From the NCBI GenBank assembly GCA_029939235.1, contig JAOZTG010000002.1, positions 1 to 58,436 of the forward strand: DNA of 58,436 nucleotides, written 5' to 3'. The translations under genes were made by a program, and so were the position numbers. Below are positions 25,801-33,930 of this stretch, piece after piece (the stretch's first letter is position 1; every line of letters begins with the position of its first letter). The notes under the pieces were generated by a model. It worked only from the letters and a program-made list of their open reading frames with translations, did not search any database and was not told where the DNA came from. Source of the stretch: Flavobacteriaceae bacterium (GTDB lineage: Bacteria; Bacteroidota; Bacteroidia; Flavobacteriales; Flavobacteriaceae).

Positions 25801-27024
25801 GTGAAAAAAATAAAGATCTTTAACGACCCTATATATGGATTTATTTCAGTTAATAATGAATTGATATTTAATTTAATTGAGCATCCTTATTTCCAAAGAT
25901 TGCGCCGTATTTCGCAAATGGGTCTGTCTTATCTGGTTTATCCCGGAGCGCATCATACCAGATTTCATCATGCTTTGGGTTGCGGATTTTTAATGAAAAA
26001 AGCTATTGAAACTTTAAGGCTGAAAGATATTGAAATAAGTGCGGAGGAAGAAGAAGCCTTATATATTGCAATTTTATTGCACGATATGGGTCATGGTCCG
26101 TTTTCACATGCGTTGGAAAATAGTATTGTGGAAAATATGAAGCATGAAGAAATTTCATTAAAATTCATGGAATTTTTAAATATTGAGTTTGATGGAAAAT
26201 TATCATTGGCAATTCAAATATTCAAAGGTAAGTATCATAGAAAATTTATGCATCAATTAATTTCCAGTCAGTTAGATATGGATAGACTTGATTATTTAAA
26301 AAGAGATAGTTTTTACAGTGGAGTTGCGGAAGGCAATATCAATGCCGAGCGACTTATTACTATGTTGTACGTTAAAAATGATAATTTAGTAATAGAGGGA
26401 AAAGGAATTTATTCGGTTGAGAAATTTATAGTGGCCCGGCGGTTAATGTATTGGCAGGTATATTTACATAAAACAGGCTTGGCAGCTGAAAGTGTTTTGG
26501 TTAAAATATTAAAAAGAGCACGAGAGCTAAGTAAAAAGGGAATAGAACTACCAGCGAGTAAAATCTTGAATCATTTTTTAAATACAACTGTTGATAGCAA
26601 TGATTTTAATGATAACGAGTTGGATCTGTTTTCAAAACTGGATGATTTTGATGTGATATCAGCTGTAAAGTTATGGGTTGATCATGATGATTTTGTTTTA
26701 TCTTATTTATGCAATTCAATCATCAATAGGAAATTACCAAAAGTTATCATGCAAATTAACGCTTTTCATAAATCCTTTAAAGAGAAGATAGAAAATGAGA
26801 TACTTAAAAAATTTCCTATCAATAAAGAAGATATTGGTTATCTCGTTTTTAGTGGTAAGGTAAAAAATCAAGCCTATAATACGCAGGCAGAGCAAATTAA
26901 TATTTTATATAAAAATGGTGAAATTAAAGATATTGCCAATGCTTCAGATAACTTAAGTATACAGGCATTATCAAAAACTGTTACCAAATATTTTATTTGT
27001 TATCCTAAGAATTTAGAAGGGTGA
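25801..27024 (+). CDS. HD-domain metal-dependent phosphohydrolase
   Basis: The 407-residue protein belongs to the dGTPase/SAMHD1-like HD family: NDPIYGFISV, FQRLRRISQMG, then HHTRFHHALGCG and the HD pair in LLHDMGHGPFSHALE (His94-Asp95), with a further Asp in SSQLDMDRLDYLKRDS. Such proteins hydrolyse nucleotides, and dNTP triphosphohydrolase activity is possible but not shown. The start is a GTG at 25801 giving MKKIKIFNDP; no ATG lies upstream in the conserved part. It is divergent from porX and followed by lpxD after 50 bases, and may share that transcript. Confidence 0.9.
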   Translation: MKKIKIFNDPIYGFISVNNELIFNLIEHPYFQRLRRISQMGLSYLVYPGAHHTRFHHALGCGFLMKKAIETLRLKDIEISAEEEEALYIAILLHDMGHGPFSHALENSIVENMKHEEISLKFMEFLNIEFDGKLSLAIQIFKGKYHRKFMHQLISSQLDMDRLDYLKRDSFYSGVAEGNINAERLITMLYVKNDNLVIEGKGIYSVEKFIVARRLMYWQVYLHKTGLAAESVLVKILKRARELSKKGIELPASKILNHFLNTTVDSNDFNDNELDLFSKLDDFDVISAVKLWVDHDDFVLSYLCNSIINRKLPKVIMQINAFHKSFKEKIENEILKKFPINKEDIGYLVFSGKVKNQAYNTQAEQINILYKNGEIKDIANASDNLSIQALSKTVTKYFICYPKNLEG

Positions 27025-27035
27025 TTAATTTTTAG

Positions 27036-27043
27036 TATTTTTG
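27036..27043 (+). promoter_or_regulatory. Candidate -7 element upstream of lpxD
   Basis: TATTTTTG, matching TAnnTTTG, lies 31 bases before the TTG start codon of lpxD in the 50-base gap after the HD-domain gene. No TTG is found at the normal upstream distance. Confidence 0.4.
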
Positions 27044-27074
27044 CAGGAATTAAGAGAAAAATAAAAATAGTCGT

Positions 27075-28103
27075 TTGAAATTTACAGCCACACAAATCTC
27101 AGAAATCCTTCAAGGAGAAGTTTTTGGAAACCCCGATCAGGAGGTATTTAAGCTCTCTAAAATTGAAGAAGGAGAAGAAGGATCCCTAACTTTTTTATCC
27201 AATCCCAAGTACAATTCTTATTTGTATACTACTAAAGCATCGATAGCAATTGTTAATAAAGATTTTATTCCTGAAAAGGAGGTAAAGACTACTTTGGTTA
27301 AAGTAGAGGATGCATACAAGGCATTTACAAAACTGTTGGAGTATTACAATGAAATTAAATTAGATAAATCTGGTATTGAAACACCTAGTTTTATTGATAA
27401 AACAGCAGTATATGGTGATAATGTTTATATAGGAGCATTCACTTATTTAAGTCAAAATGTAACTGTTGGAGATAATGTAAAGATCTATCCAAATGTTTTT
27501 ATTGGTGATAATGTTAAAATAGGAGATAATACTACTCTTTTTTCTGGAGCTAAGGTATATTCTGAATCTGAAATTGGTAAAGACTGTACCATTCATTCGG
27601 GTGTGATCATAGGTAGTGATGGATTTGGATTTGTTCCTAATGAAAAAGGAGAATATAACAAAGTGCCTCAAATAGGTAATGTAATTATTGAAGATAATGT
27701 TGATATAGGATCAGGAACTACCATTGACAGGGCGACATTGGGTTCAACATTCATCCGCAAAGGAGTTAAACTGGATAACCAGATTCAAATAGCCCATAAT
27801 GTTGAAGTAGATCAAAATACTGTAATTGCTTCTCAAACCGGAATTGCAGGATCAACAAAAATTGGAAAAAATTGCCAGATTGGAGGGCAAGTAGGAATAG
27901 TTGGGCATATTATTATTGGTAATAATGTGAAGATTCAGGCACAATCGGGTATAGCAAGATCTATTAAAGATAATGAAGTTGTGCAGGGTAGTCCTGCTTT
28001 ACCATATAGTGATTATAATAAATCATATGTTTATTTTAAAAATTTACCTTCATTGGCCAAAAGGATTGATGAATTAGAAAAAAAGATATCTACAAAAGAA
28101 TAA
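27075..28103 (+). CDS. lpxD: UDP-3-O-(3-hydroxyacyl)glucosamine N-acyltransferase
   Basis: LpxD adds the second acyl chain in lipid A synthesis, using acyl-ACP. The 342-residue protein has the N-terminal uridine-binding domain (about 1-105), then a long left-handed beta helix of hexapeptide repeats (for example IGDNVKIGDNTTLFSGAKVY). The core motif GSDGFGFVPNEKGEYNKVPQ is intact, as is KLDNQIQIAHNVEV with the catalytic His. The start is TTG at 27075; no ATG fits. It is first in the run lpxD-lpxC/fabZ-lpxA-efp-second lpxD-like, each spaced by 5-25 bases. Confidence 0.95.
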   Translation: MKFTATQISEILQGEVFGNPDQEVFKLSKIEEGEEGSLTFLSNPKYNSYLYTTKASIAIVNKDFIPEKEVKTTLVKVEDAYKAFTKLLEYYNEIKLDKSGIETPSFIDKTAVYGDNVYIGAFTYLSQNVTVGDNVKIYPNVFIGDNVKIGDNTTLFSGAKVYSESEIGKDCTIHSGVIIGSDGFGFVPNEKGEYNKVPQIGNVIIEDNVDIGSGTTIDRATLGSTFIRKGVKLDNQIQIAHNVEVDQNTVIASQTGIAGSTKIGKNCQIGGQVGIVGHIIIGNNVKIQAQSGIARSIKDNEVVQGSPALPYSDYNKSYVYFKNLPSLAKRIDELEKKISTKE

Positions 28104-28108
28104 TAATT

Positions 28109-29506
28109 ATGAGTGTTAAACAAAGAACAATTAAAAAGGAAGTATCTATACAAGGTATTGGTTTGCATACAGGTAATGTTGTTAAGTTAACATTTAAACC
28201 TGCCGATGTGAATTCAGGGTTGAAATTCAGGAGAACTGATCTCGAAGGTCAGCCTGAATTAGAAGCTATTGCCTGTAATGTTACAGATACACAAAGAGGT
28301 ACCAGTCTAGAAAAGAATGGTGTTGTAATTAATACTTCCGAGCATGTACTTGCAGCAATCATAGGTTTAGATATTGATAATATAATTATTGAGTTAAATG
28401 CTCCTGAACCACCTATAATGGATGGTTCTTCCATATTTTTTATTGAAGCTCTTGAGAAAGCGGGAGTTGTTGAACAGGAAGCTGAAAGAGAGGTTTATGA
28501 AGTAAAAGAGATCATTACTTTTAAAGATGATGAAACAGGAAGTGAGATCATGATCATGCCATCTGATAAATATGAAGTGACCACCATGGTTGACTTTGGT
28601 ACAAAAATATTAGGAACACAAAATGCAAGTATTCATAATATAAGTGAATTTAAAAAAGAAATAGCTGCTGCCAGAACATTTAGTTTTTTGCATGAAATTG
28701 AAATGTTATTGGATAATGATCTGATAAAAGGAGGAGATCTTAATAATGCCATAGTTTATGTTGATAAAAAAATATCAGATGAAACTATGGAAAAATTAAG
28801 TAAAGCTTTTAAGAAAGAATCTGTAAAGGTAAAACCAAATGGAATTCTTGATAATTTAACTTTGCACTGGGCAAATGAAGCAGCAAGGCATAAATTATTA
28901 GATGTAATAGGAGACCTGGCTTTGATAGGTGTAAAAATTAAAGGGAAAGTCATTGCTACAAAACCTGGTCATAAGATAAATACCAGTTTTGCTAAAAAGA
29001 TGAGAACCATGATAAAGATCGAGAAACGAAATAAAGTTCCTCAGTTTGATCTGAACCAGCCACCATTGATGGATATTCACCAAATTATGGAAATCTTGCC
29101 TCATCGCCCACCATTTTTATTGATAGATAGAATTATAGAATTATCTGAAACACATGTTGTTGGGATGAAAAATATAACAATGAACGAACCTTTTTTTGTT
29201 GGTCATTTTCCCGGAGCTCCGGTAATGCCAGGCGTATTGCAGGTAGAAGCAATGGCACAATGTGGCGGGGTTTTGGTGTTGAGTACCGTTCCAGATCCTG
29301 AGAATTATTTGACATATTTTATGAAAATGAATAATGTTAAATTCAAGCAAAAAGTTTTGCCGGGAGACACCTTAATATTTAAGGCAGAATTAATGGGACC
29401 AATACGTCGAGGTATTTGTCATATGCAGGCCTATGGTTATGCAAACAACAAATTAGTTGTAGAAGCTGAGTTGATGGCGCAAATTGTTAGAAATCCCGAC
29501 AAGTAA
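28109..29506 (+). CDS. lpxC/fabZ: Bifunctional UDP-3-O-acyl-GlcNAc deacetylase / 3-hydroxyacyl-ACP dehydratase
   Basis: This fusion joins the committed, zinc-dependent lipid A deacetylase LpxC with the fatty-acid dehydratase FabZ, a Bacteroidota trait. Residues 1 to about 310 are LpxC: GIGLHTG, TSEHVLAAI with a zinc His, DGSS, and RHKLLDVIGDLALIG with the other zinc ligands. Residues about 318-465 are FabZ: MEILPHRPPFLLIDRI with the catalytic His, GHFPGAPVMPGVLQVEAMAQ with the catalytic Glu, and FKQKVLPGDTL. Both halves look complete. The fusion may balance the two pathways that compete for 3-hydroxyacyl-ACP. It lies 5 bases after lpxD and 25 before lpxA. Confidence 0.97.
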   Translation: MSVKQRTIKKEVSIQGIGLHTGNVVKLTFKPADVNSGLKFRRTDLEGQPELEAIACNVTDTQRGTSLEKNGVVINTSEHVLAAIIGLDIDNIIIELNAPEPPIMDGSSIFFIEALEKAGVVEQEAEREVYEVKEIITFKDDETGSEIMIMPSDKYEVTTMVDFGTKILGTQNASIHNISEFKKEIAAARTFSFLHEIEMLLDNDLIKGGDLNNAIVYVDKKISDETMEKLSKAFKKESVKVKPNGILDNLTLHWANEAARHKLLDVIGDLALIGVKIKGKVIATKPGHKINTSFAKKMRTMIKIEKRNKVPQFDLNQPPLMDIHQIMEILPHRPPFLLIDRIIELSETHVVGMKNITMNEPFFVGHFPGAPVMPGVLQVEAMAQCGGVLVLSTVPDPENYLTYFMKMNNVKFKQKVLPGDTLIFKAELMGPIRRGICHMQAYGYANNKLVVEAELMAQIVRNPDK

Positions 29507-29531
29507 ATTTTTCAATTAAAAAATAAAACAA

Positions 29532-30317
29532 ATGAATCAACCATTAGCTTATATTCACCCCGATGCCAAGATAGCAACGAACGTTGTGATAGAGCCTTTT
29601 TCAACCATTCATAACAATGTAGTAATAGGTTCCGGTACCTGGATAGGTTCCAATGTAACGATTATGGAAGGAGCAAGAATTGGTAAAAATTGCAAAATAT
29701 TTCCGGGAGCAGTAATTTCTGCTATTCCACAGGATCTAAAATTTGAAGAAGAAGATTCTTTGGTTGTTATTGGTGATAATGTCACTATAAGAGAAGGTGT
29801 AAGTGTGAACAGAGGAACAAAAGCTTATGGAAAAACAGAAATAGGTGATAATAGTTTGATTATGGCAACAGCACATATTGCACATGATTGTATCATCAAA
29901 AATAATGTAATTATCGTGAATGGAGTGATGCTTGCCGGTCATGTTGAAGTAGGTGAGTATGCGATCATTGGAGGTTTGTCAGGAATACATCAATTTATAC
30001 ACATTGGAAAACATGCAATGATCTCTGGTGGTTCACTAGTAAGAAAAGATGTACCTCCATATGTAAAAGCAGCTAAAGAACCTTTATCTTATATCGGGAT
30101 CAATTCGATAGGTTTACGTCGTCGCGGATATTCACCTGAGAAAATTAATGAAATTCAGAATATATATAGAATTTTATTTCAAAAGAATAACAATACAACA
30201 CAGGCTTCTCGAATTTTAGAAGCAGAAGTGGATGTGAGTCCTGAAAGAGATGAAGTTTTGGAATTTATCAAGAACTCCCAAAGAGGGATAATGAAAGGAT
30301 ATACAAGTAATTTTTAA
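29532..30317 (+). CDS. lpxA: UDP-N-acetylglucosamine O-acyltransferase
   Basis: LpxA performs the first lipid A step, transferring a 3-hydroxyacyl chain from ACP to UDP-GlcNAc. The 261-residue protein is a hexapeptide-repeat trimeric acyltransferase: AYIHPDAKI, IGSNVTIMEGARIGKNCKI, ISAIPQDLKF, and the catalytic His region LIMATAHIAHDC, then GGLSGIHQFIHIGKHAMISG. The C-terminal helical domain begins near residue 190 (INSIGLRRRGYSPEKI). Normal length. It is followed by efp after 22 bases. Confidence 0.96.
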   Translation: MNQPLAYIHPDAKIATNVVIEPFSTIHNNVVIGSGTWIGSNVTIMEGARIGKNCKIFPGAVISAIPQDLKFEEEDSLVVIGDNVTIREGVSVNRGTKAYGKTEIGDNSLIMATAHIAHDCIIKNNVIIVNGVMLAGHVEVGEYAIIGGLSGIHQFIHIGKHAMISGGSLVRKDVPPYVKAAKEPLSYIGINSIGLRRRGYSPEKINEIQNIYRILFQKNNNTTQASRILEAEVDVSPERDEVLEFIKNSQRGIMKGYTSNF

Positions 30318-30339
30318 ATAAAAACAAGAAAAATATATA

Positions 30340-30906
30340 ATGGCAAATACATCAGATATTAAAAAAGGACTTTGTATCGTATACAACAATGATACCTATA
30401 AAGTTATTGAATTTCAACATGTTAAACCAGGAAAAGGTCCTGCTTTTGTTCGTACTAAATTAAGAAGTCTTACTTCTGGAAAAGTATTGGACAATACATT
30501 TTCTGCAGGACATAAAATTGTGGAAGTTAGAGTTGAGACCCGTAAATATCAATATTTATATCCGGAAGGAGATACTTATCATTTTATGAATACTTCTGAT
30601 TATAATCAGATCACTTTAGAAAAAGATTCTTTGGATGCGCCCGATCTGATGAAAGAAGGTGAAATAGTTACAATAATCATTAGAACTGAAGATGAATTAC
30701 CATTATCTGTTGAGATGCCTTCACATGTATATTTAGAAGTGACACATACAGAACCTGGTGTAAAAGGTAATACAGCAACCAATGCTACTAAGCCTGCTGT
30801 TGTAGAAACAGGAGCAAAGATCAATGTTCCATTGTTTATCAACGAGGGTGATAAGATTAAAATCGACACAGAAAAAGGAGCATATTTGGAAAGAGTTAAA
30901 GAATAA
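30340..30906 (+). CDS. efp: Elongation factor P
   Basis: EF-P rescues ribosomes stalled at consecutive prolines. The 188-residue protein has the usual three beta-barrel domains: KKGLCIVYNNDTYKVIEFQH, the tip loop VKPGKGPAF with the modifiable Lys32, YQYLYPEGDTYHFMN, and the C-terminal domain ending KIDTEKGAYLERVKE. Proline flanks the tip-loop lysine as in ordinary EF-P. It is embedded in the lipid A run, between lpxA and the second lpxD-like gene (7 bases), an arrangement that ties translation efficiency and envelope genes in one transcript. Confidence 0.96.
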   Translation: MANTSDIKKGLCIVYNNDTYKVIEFQHVKPGKGPAFVRTKLRSLTSGKVLDNTFSAGHKIVEVRVETRKYQYLYPEGDTYHFMNTSDYNQITLEKDSLDAPDLMKEGEIVTIIIRTEDELPLSVEMPSHVYLEVTHTEPGVKGNTATNATKPAVVETGAKINVPLFINEGDKIKIDTEKGAYLERVKE

Positions 30907-30913
30907 GTTAGTT

Positions 30914-31843
30914 ATGAAATTTCCAAAAACTTACACTTTAAAAGAAGTAGCTCAAATTACAGATACTGAATATGTTGGAGATGATAATTTTCCTGTAAAA
31001 GGTATTAACGAGATTCATGTTGTCGAACCGGGAGATGTAGTTTTTGTCGATCATCCTAAATATTATGATAAGGCATTAAATTCTGCAGCAACTGTTATTT
31101 TGATCAATAAAAATGTAGAATGTCCTGAAGGGAAAGCATTATTGATTTCTGATGATCCATTTAGAGATTTTAATAAACTGTCTGTTTTCTTTAAACCTTT
31201 TCAATCCAGTGATCAAAATTTATCTACCTCTGCAAAAATTGGTAAGAACACCATAATTCAACCAAATACTTTTATTGGTAATAATGTGGTTATTGGTGAT
31301 AATTGTTTGATTCATCCTAATGTAACCATTTATGATAATTGCATTATTGGAAACAATGTTACTATTCATGCGGGAACCGTTCTTGGGGCAGATGCTTTTT
31401 ATTACAAAAACAGACCTGCAGGTTATGATAAATTAATTTCATGTGGACGAGTGGTGATAAAAGACAATGTAGATATTGGCGCAAACTGTACTATTGATAA
31501 AGGTGTAACGGGTGATACTACGATTGGAGAAGGGACAAAATTAGATAATTTAATTCAAATTGCTCATGATACAGTAATTGGTAAAAAGTGTTTAATGGCT
31601 TCTCTGACTGCTGTTGCAGGATGTACGGTTATTGAAGATGAAGTTACCATTTGGGGACAATGTGGTATTGTTAGTGGAATTACAATTGGTAAAAAAGCAG
31701 TTTTAATGGCACAATCTGGAGTGTCGAAATCTATTGAAGGAGGTAAAGTTTACTGGGGTTCTCCGGTAACAGAATTGCGTGATAGACAAAGAGAATTGAT
31801 TGCAATTAGAAAGCTACCAGAGTTACTAAAAAAAATGAAATAA
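30914..31843 (+). CDS. Second LpxD-like N-acyltransferase paralogue
   Basis: The 309-residue protein repeats the LpxD layout: an N-terminal domain (MKFPKTYTLKEVAQITDTEY, EPGDVVFVDHPKYYDKALNS) and a hexapeptide beta helix (for example IGNNVTIHAGTVLGADAF). The catalytic IQIAHD is present after KLDN, but the loop that is GSDGFGF in lpxD reads GADAFYY here, so the acyl chain or sugar may differ. The frame is open 30 codons upstream into efp; ATG 30914 gives the family start. It lies 7 bases after efp and ends the lipid A run. It is a sugar-nucleotide N-acyltransferase-like protein, function not assigned. Confidence 0.85.
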   Translation: MKFPKTYTLKEVAQITDTEYVGDDNFPVKGINEIHVVEPGDVVFVDHPKYYDKALNSAATVILINKNVECPEGKALLISDDPFRDFNKLSVFFKPFQSSDQNLSTSAKIGKNTIIQPNTFIGNNVVIGDNCLIHPNVTIYDNCIIGNNVTIHAGTVLGADAFYYKNRPAGYDKLISCGRVVIKDNVDIGANCTIDKGVTGDTTIGEGTKLDNLIQIAHDTVIGKKCLMASLTAVAGCTVIEDEVTIWGQCGIVSGITIGKKAVLMAQSGVSKSIEGGKVYWGSPVTELRDRQRELIAIRKLPELLKKMK

Positions 31844-31871
31844 ATGTGACCTTCATTCAAAAGCAATATTA

Positions 31872-31879
31872 TACTTTTG
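31872..31879 (+). promoter_or_regulatory. Candidate -7 element of sucD
   Basis: TACTTTTG matches TAnnTTTG, 56 bases before the sucD start in the 92-base gap after the lpxD-like gene. No clear TTG lies upstream. Confidence 0.42.
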
Positions 31880-31935
31880 TATAGTTCAAATTTATTTGAA
31901 TTTCGATAAAAACTAATTTATAAAAATATATTAAA

Positions 31936-32811
31936 ATGAGTGTTTTAGTAAATAAAGATTCAAAAATTATAGTTCAGGGCTTTACAGGTAGTGAAGGTAC
32001 TTTTCATGCCACACAAATGATTGACTACGGAACAAATGTTGTAGGGGGTGTTACTCCCGGTAAAGGAGGTCAGTCTCACTTAGATAAACCAGTTTTTAAT
32101 ACAGTTGCTGATGCAGTAAAAGAAGTTGGAGCAGATACTTCCATTATTTTTGTGCCACCAGCATTTGCAGGTGATGCGATCATGGAGGCTGCTGAAGCAG
32201 GAATCAAAGTGATTATTTGTATTACAGAAGGTATTCCTACAGCTGATATGGTAAAAGTAAAATCGTATGTTGATCAAAGAGATTGCCGTTTGGTTGGTCC
32301 AAACTGTCCGGGAGTTATTACTGCAGATGAAGCAAAAGTTGGTATCATGCCAGGTTTTGTATTTAAAAAAGGTAAAGTAGGTATTGTTTCTAAATCAGGA
32401 ACTTTAACTTATGAAGCGGCAGATCAGGTTGTTAAACAAGGTTTGGGTATCACAACTGCTATTGGTATTGGTGGTGATCCAATTATTGGAACTACTACCA
32501 AAGATGCAATTGAAATGTTTATGAATGATGATGAAACAGAAGCGATTGTAATGATTGGTGAAATTGGTGGTCAATTAGAAGCAGAAGCTGCAAGATGGAT
32601 CAAAGAAGATGGTAACCGTAAACCTGTGATTGGATTTATTGCTGGTCAAACTGCTCCAAAAGGGAGAACCATGGGTCATGCCGGAGCTATTGTTGGTGGA
32701 AAAGACGATACTGCTCAGGCAAAAATGGATATTTTAGCTGCAAATGGAATTTATGTTGTTGAATCTCCTGCTGAGATTGGATTAAAAGTTGCAGAAGTTT
32801 TGAAAAAATAA
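31936..32811 (+). CDS. sucD: Succinyl-CoA ligase, alpha subunit
   Basis: SucD with SucC interconverts succinyl-CoA and succinate with formation of ATP or GTP in the TCA cycle. The 291-residue protein has [20 protein letters not shown] (CoA-binding), [25 protein letters not shown] and GHAGAIVGG with the phosphorylated histidine near residue 247. Full length. No sucC is adjacent, so the beta subunit lies elsewhere. A terminator-like stem follows at 32865-32899. Confidence 0.96.
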   Translation: MSVLVNKDSKIIVQGFTGSEGTFHATQMIDYGTNVVGGVTPGKGGQSHLDKPVFNTVADAVKEVGADTSIIFVPPAFAGDAIMEAAEAGIKVIICITEGIPTADMVKVKSYVDQRDCRLVGPNCPGVITADEAKVGIMPGFVFKKGKVGIVSKSGTLTYEAADQVVKQGLGITTAIGIGGDPIIGTTTKDAIEMFMNDDETEAIVMIGEIGGQLEAEAARWIKEDGNRKPVIGFIAGQTAPKGRTMGHAGAIVGGKDDTAQAKMDILAANGIYVVESPAEIGLKVAEVLKK

Positions 32812-32864
32812 TGAATGATTAATTTGTTAAACTTATCTTAATAAATTGATTAAATTTTTATGAT

Positions 32865-32899
32865 AGCCTGTTCTTCAATATATTTGAGAGCAGGCTTTT
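32865..32899 (+). terminator. Terminator-like hairpin after sucD
   Basis: AGCCTG (32865-32870) pairs with CAGGCT (32891-32896), and inner bases TTCTTCAA can pair imperfectly with TTGAGAG. A short T run, TTTT, follows before G. It lies 53 bases past the sucD stop, in the gap before fabG. Confidence 0.65.
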
Positions 32900-32949
32900 G
32901 CATGTATTAACCTGATGAATATGATGATTCAGGATAATTTGAAATGAAT

Positions 32950-32984
32950 TTGACATTTTATTTTTGATTGATAAAGTATCTTTG
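32950..32984 (+). promoter_or_regulatory. Candidate promoter of fabG
   Basis: TATCTTTG (32977-32984) matches TAnnTTTG. TTG (32950-32952), inside TTTGACA, lies 24 bases upstream, slightly wider than usual. The fabG start follows 46 bases after the -7 element. Confidence 0.5.
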
Positions 32985-33030
32985 TTAAATTGATTATATT
33001 TGAATTCAATTTTTTTAAAAAATATATAAA

Positions 33031-33771
33031 ATGAAATTACTACAGGATAAAACAGCTATTATTACCGGTGCTGCAAGAGGGATTGGTAAATCAATTGCAT
33101 TAAAGTTCGCCGAACAGGGGTGTAATGTTGCATTTACCGACTTAGCTATTGATGATAATGCTAAAGAGACAGAAAGGGCACTTCTTGAAATGGGAGTAAA
33201 AGCAAAAGCCTATGCATCTGATGCAAGTAGTTATGAAGATACACATAAGGTGGTAGATGAAATTATGAAGGAGTTTGGACAAGTAGATATTTTGGTTAAT
33301 AATGCCGGAATAACAAAAGATACTTTATTGATGCGTATGTCAGAAGAGCAGTGGGATTTAGTAATTAATGTAAATCTGAAATCTGTTTTTAACTTTACAA
33401 AAGCAGTACAACGTATTATGCTTAAGCAGCGTAGTGGCTCTATTATTAATATGAGTTCAGTTGTTGGTCTTAATGGTAATGCAGGTCAAACTAACTATTC
33501 GGCTTCTAAAGCTGGAATTATTGGTTTTACAAAATCGGTTGCTAAAGAGTTTGGTTCTAGGGGAATTAGAAGTAATGCAATTGCTCCGGGTTTTATTATT
33601 ACAGAAATGACAGGAAAACTGCCTGAAGATGTAAGAAAGCAATGGGAGAGTCAAATTCCATTAAGAAGAGGGGGTACACCTGATGATGTTGCTGATGCCT
33701 GTGTATTTTTAGGTTCTGAAATGTCATCATATATTACAGGACAAGTTCTAAGTGTTGACGGTGGAATGTAA
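33031..33771 (+). CDS. fabG: 3-oxoacyl-ACP reductase
   Basis: FabG reduces 3-oxoacyl-ACP with NADPH in fatty-acid elongation. The 246-residue SDR has TGAARGIGKSIA (cofactor), NNAGITKDTLLMRM, the catalytic Ser in NMSSVVGLNGNAGQ, and YSASKAG with Tyr and Lys, then APGFIITEMT. These are the normal FabG marks and length. It lies 219 bases after sucD with a candidate promoter of its own. Another SDR-type reductase with a related product cannot be excluded, as the family is large. Confidence 0.92.
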   Translation: MKLLQDKTAIITGAARGIGKSIALKFAEQGCNVAFTDLAIDDNAKETERALLEMGVKAKAYASDASSYEDTHKVVDEIMKEFGQVDILVNNAGITKDTLLMRMSEEQWDLVINVNLKSVFNFTKAVQRIMLKQRSGSIINMSSVVGLNGNAGQTNYSASKAGIIGFTKSVAKEFGSRGIRSNAIAPGFIITEMTGKLPEDVRKQWESQIPLRRGGTPDDVADACVFLGSEMSSYITGQVLSVDGGM

Positions 33772-33930
33772 ACATAAAATTTGTTAGATAATTATTTTAA
33801 TGAATTGGGTTGCCTGAAAAGTTTATTATTTATATAAATGAGATTCTACCACTTTGGTTGGAATGATATTGTGTATTTCTTTTCAGTCAGCCTATTTCTT
33901 TTTTAAACAAATTGCTTTAAAGTATATTCA

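Noticed and set aside
30824-30913. Upstream extension of the second lpxD-like gene inside efp
   Set aside because: Thirty codons lie in another frame of efp; the family N-terminus starts at 30914.
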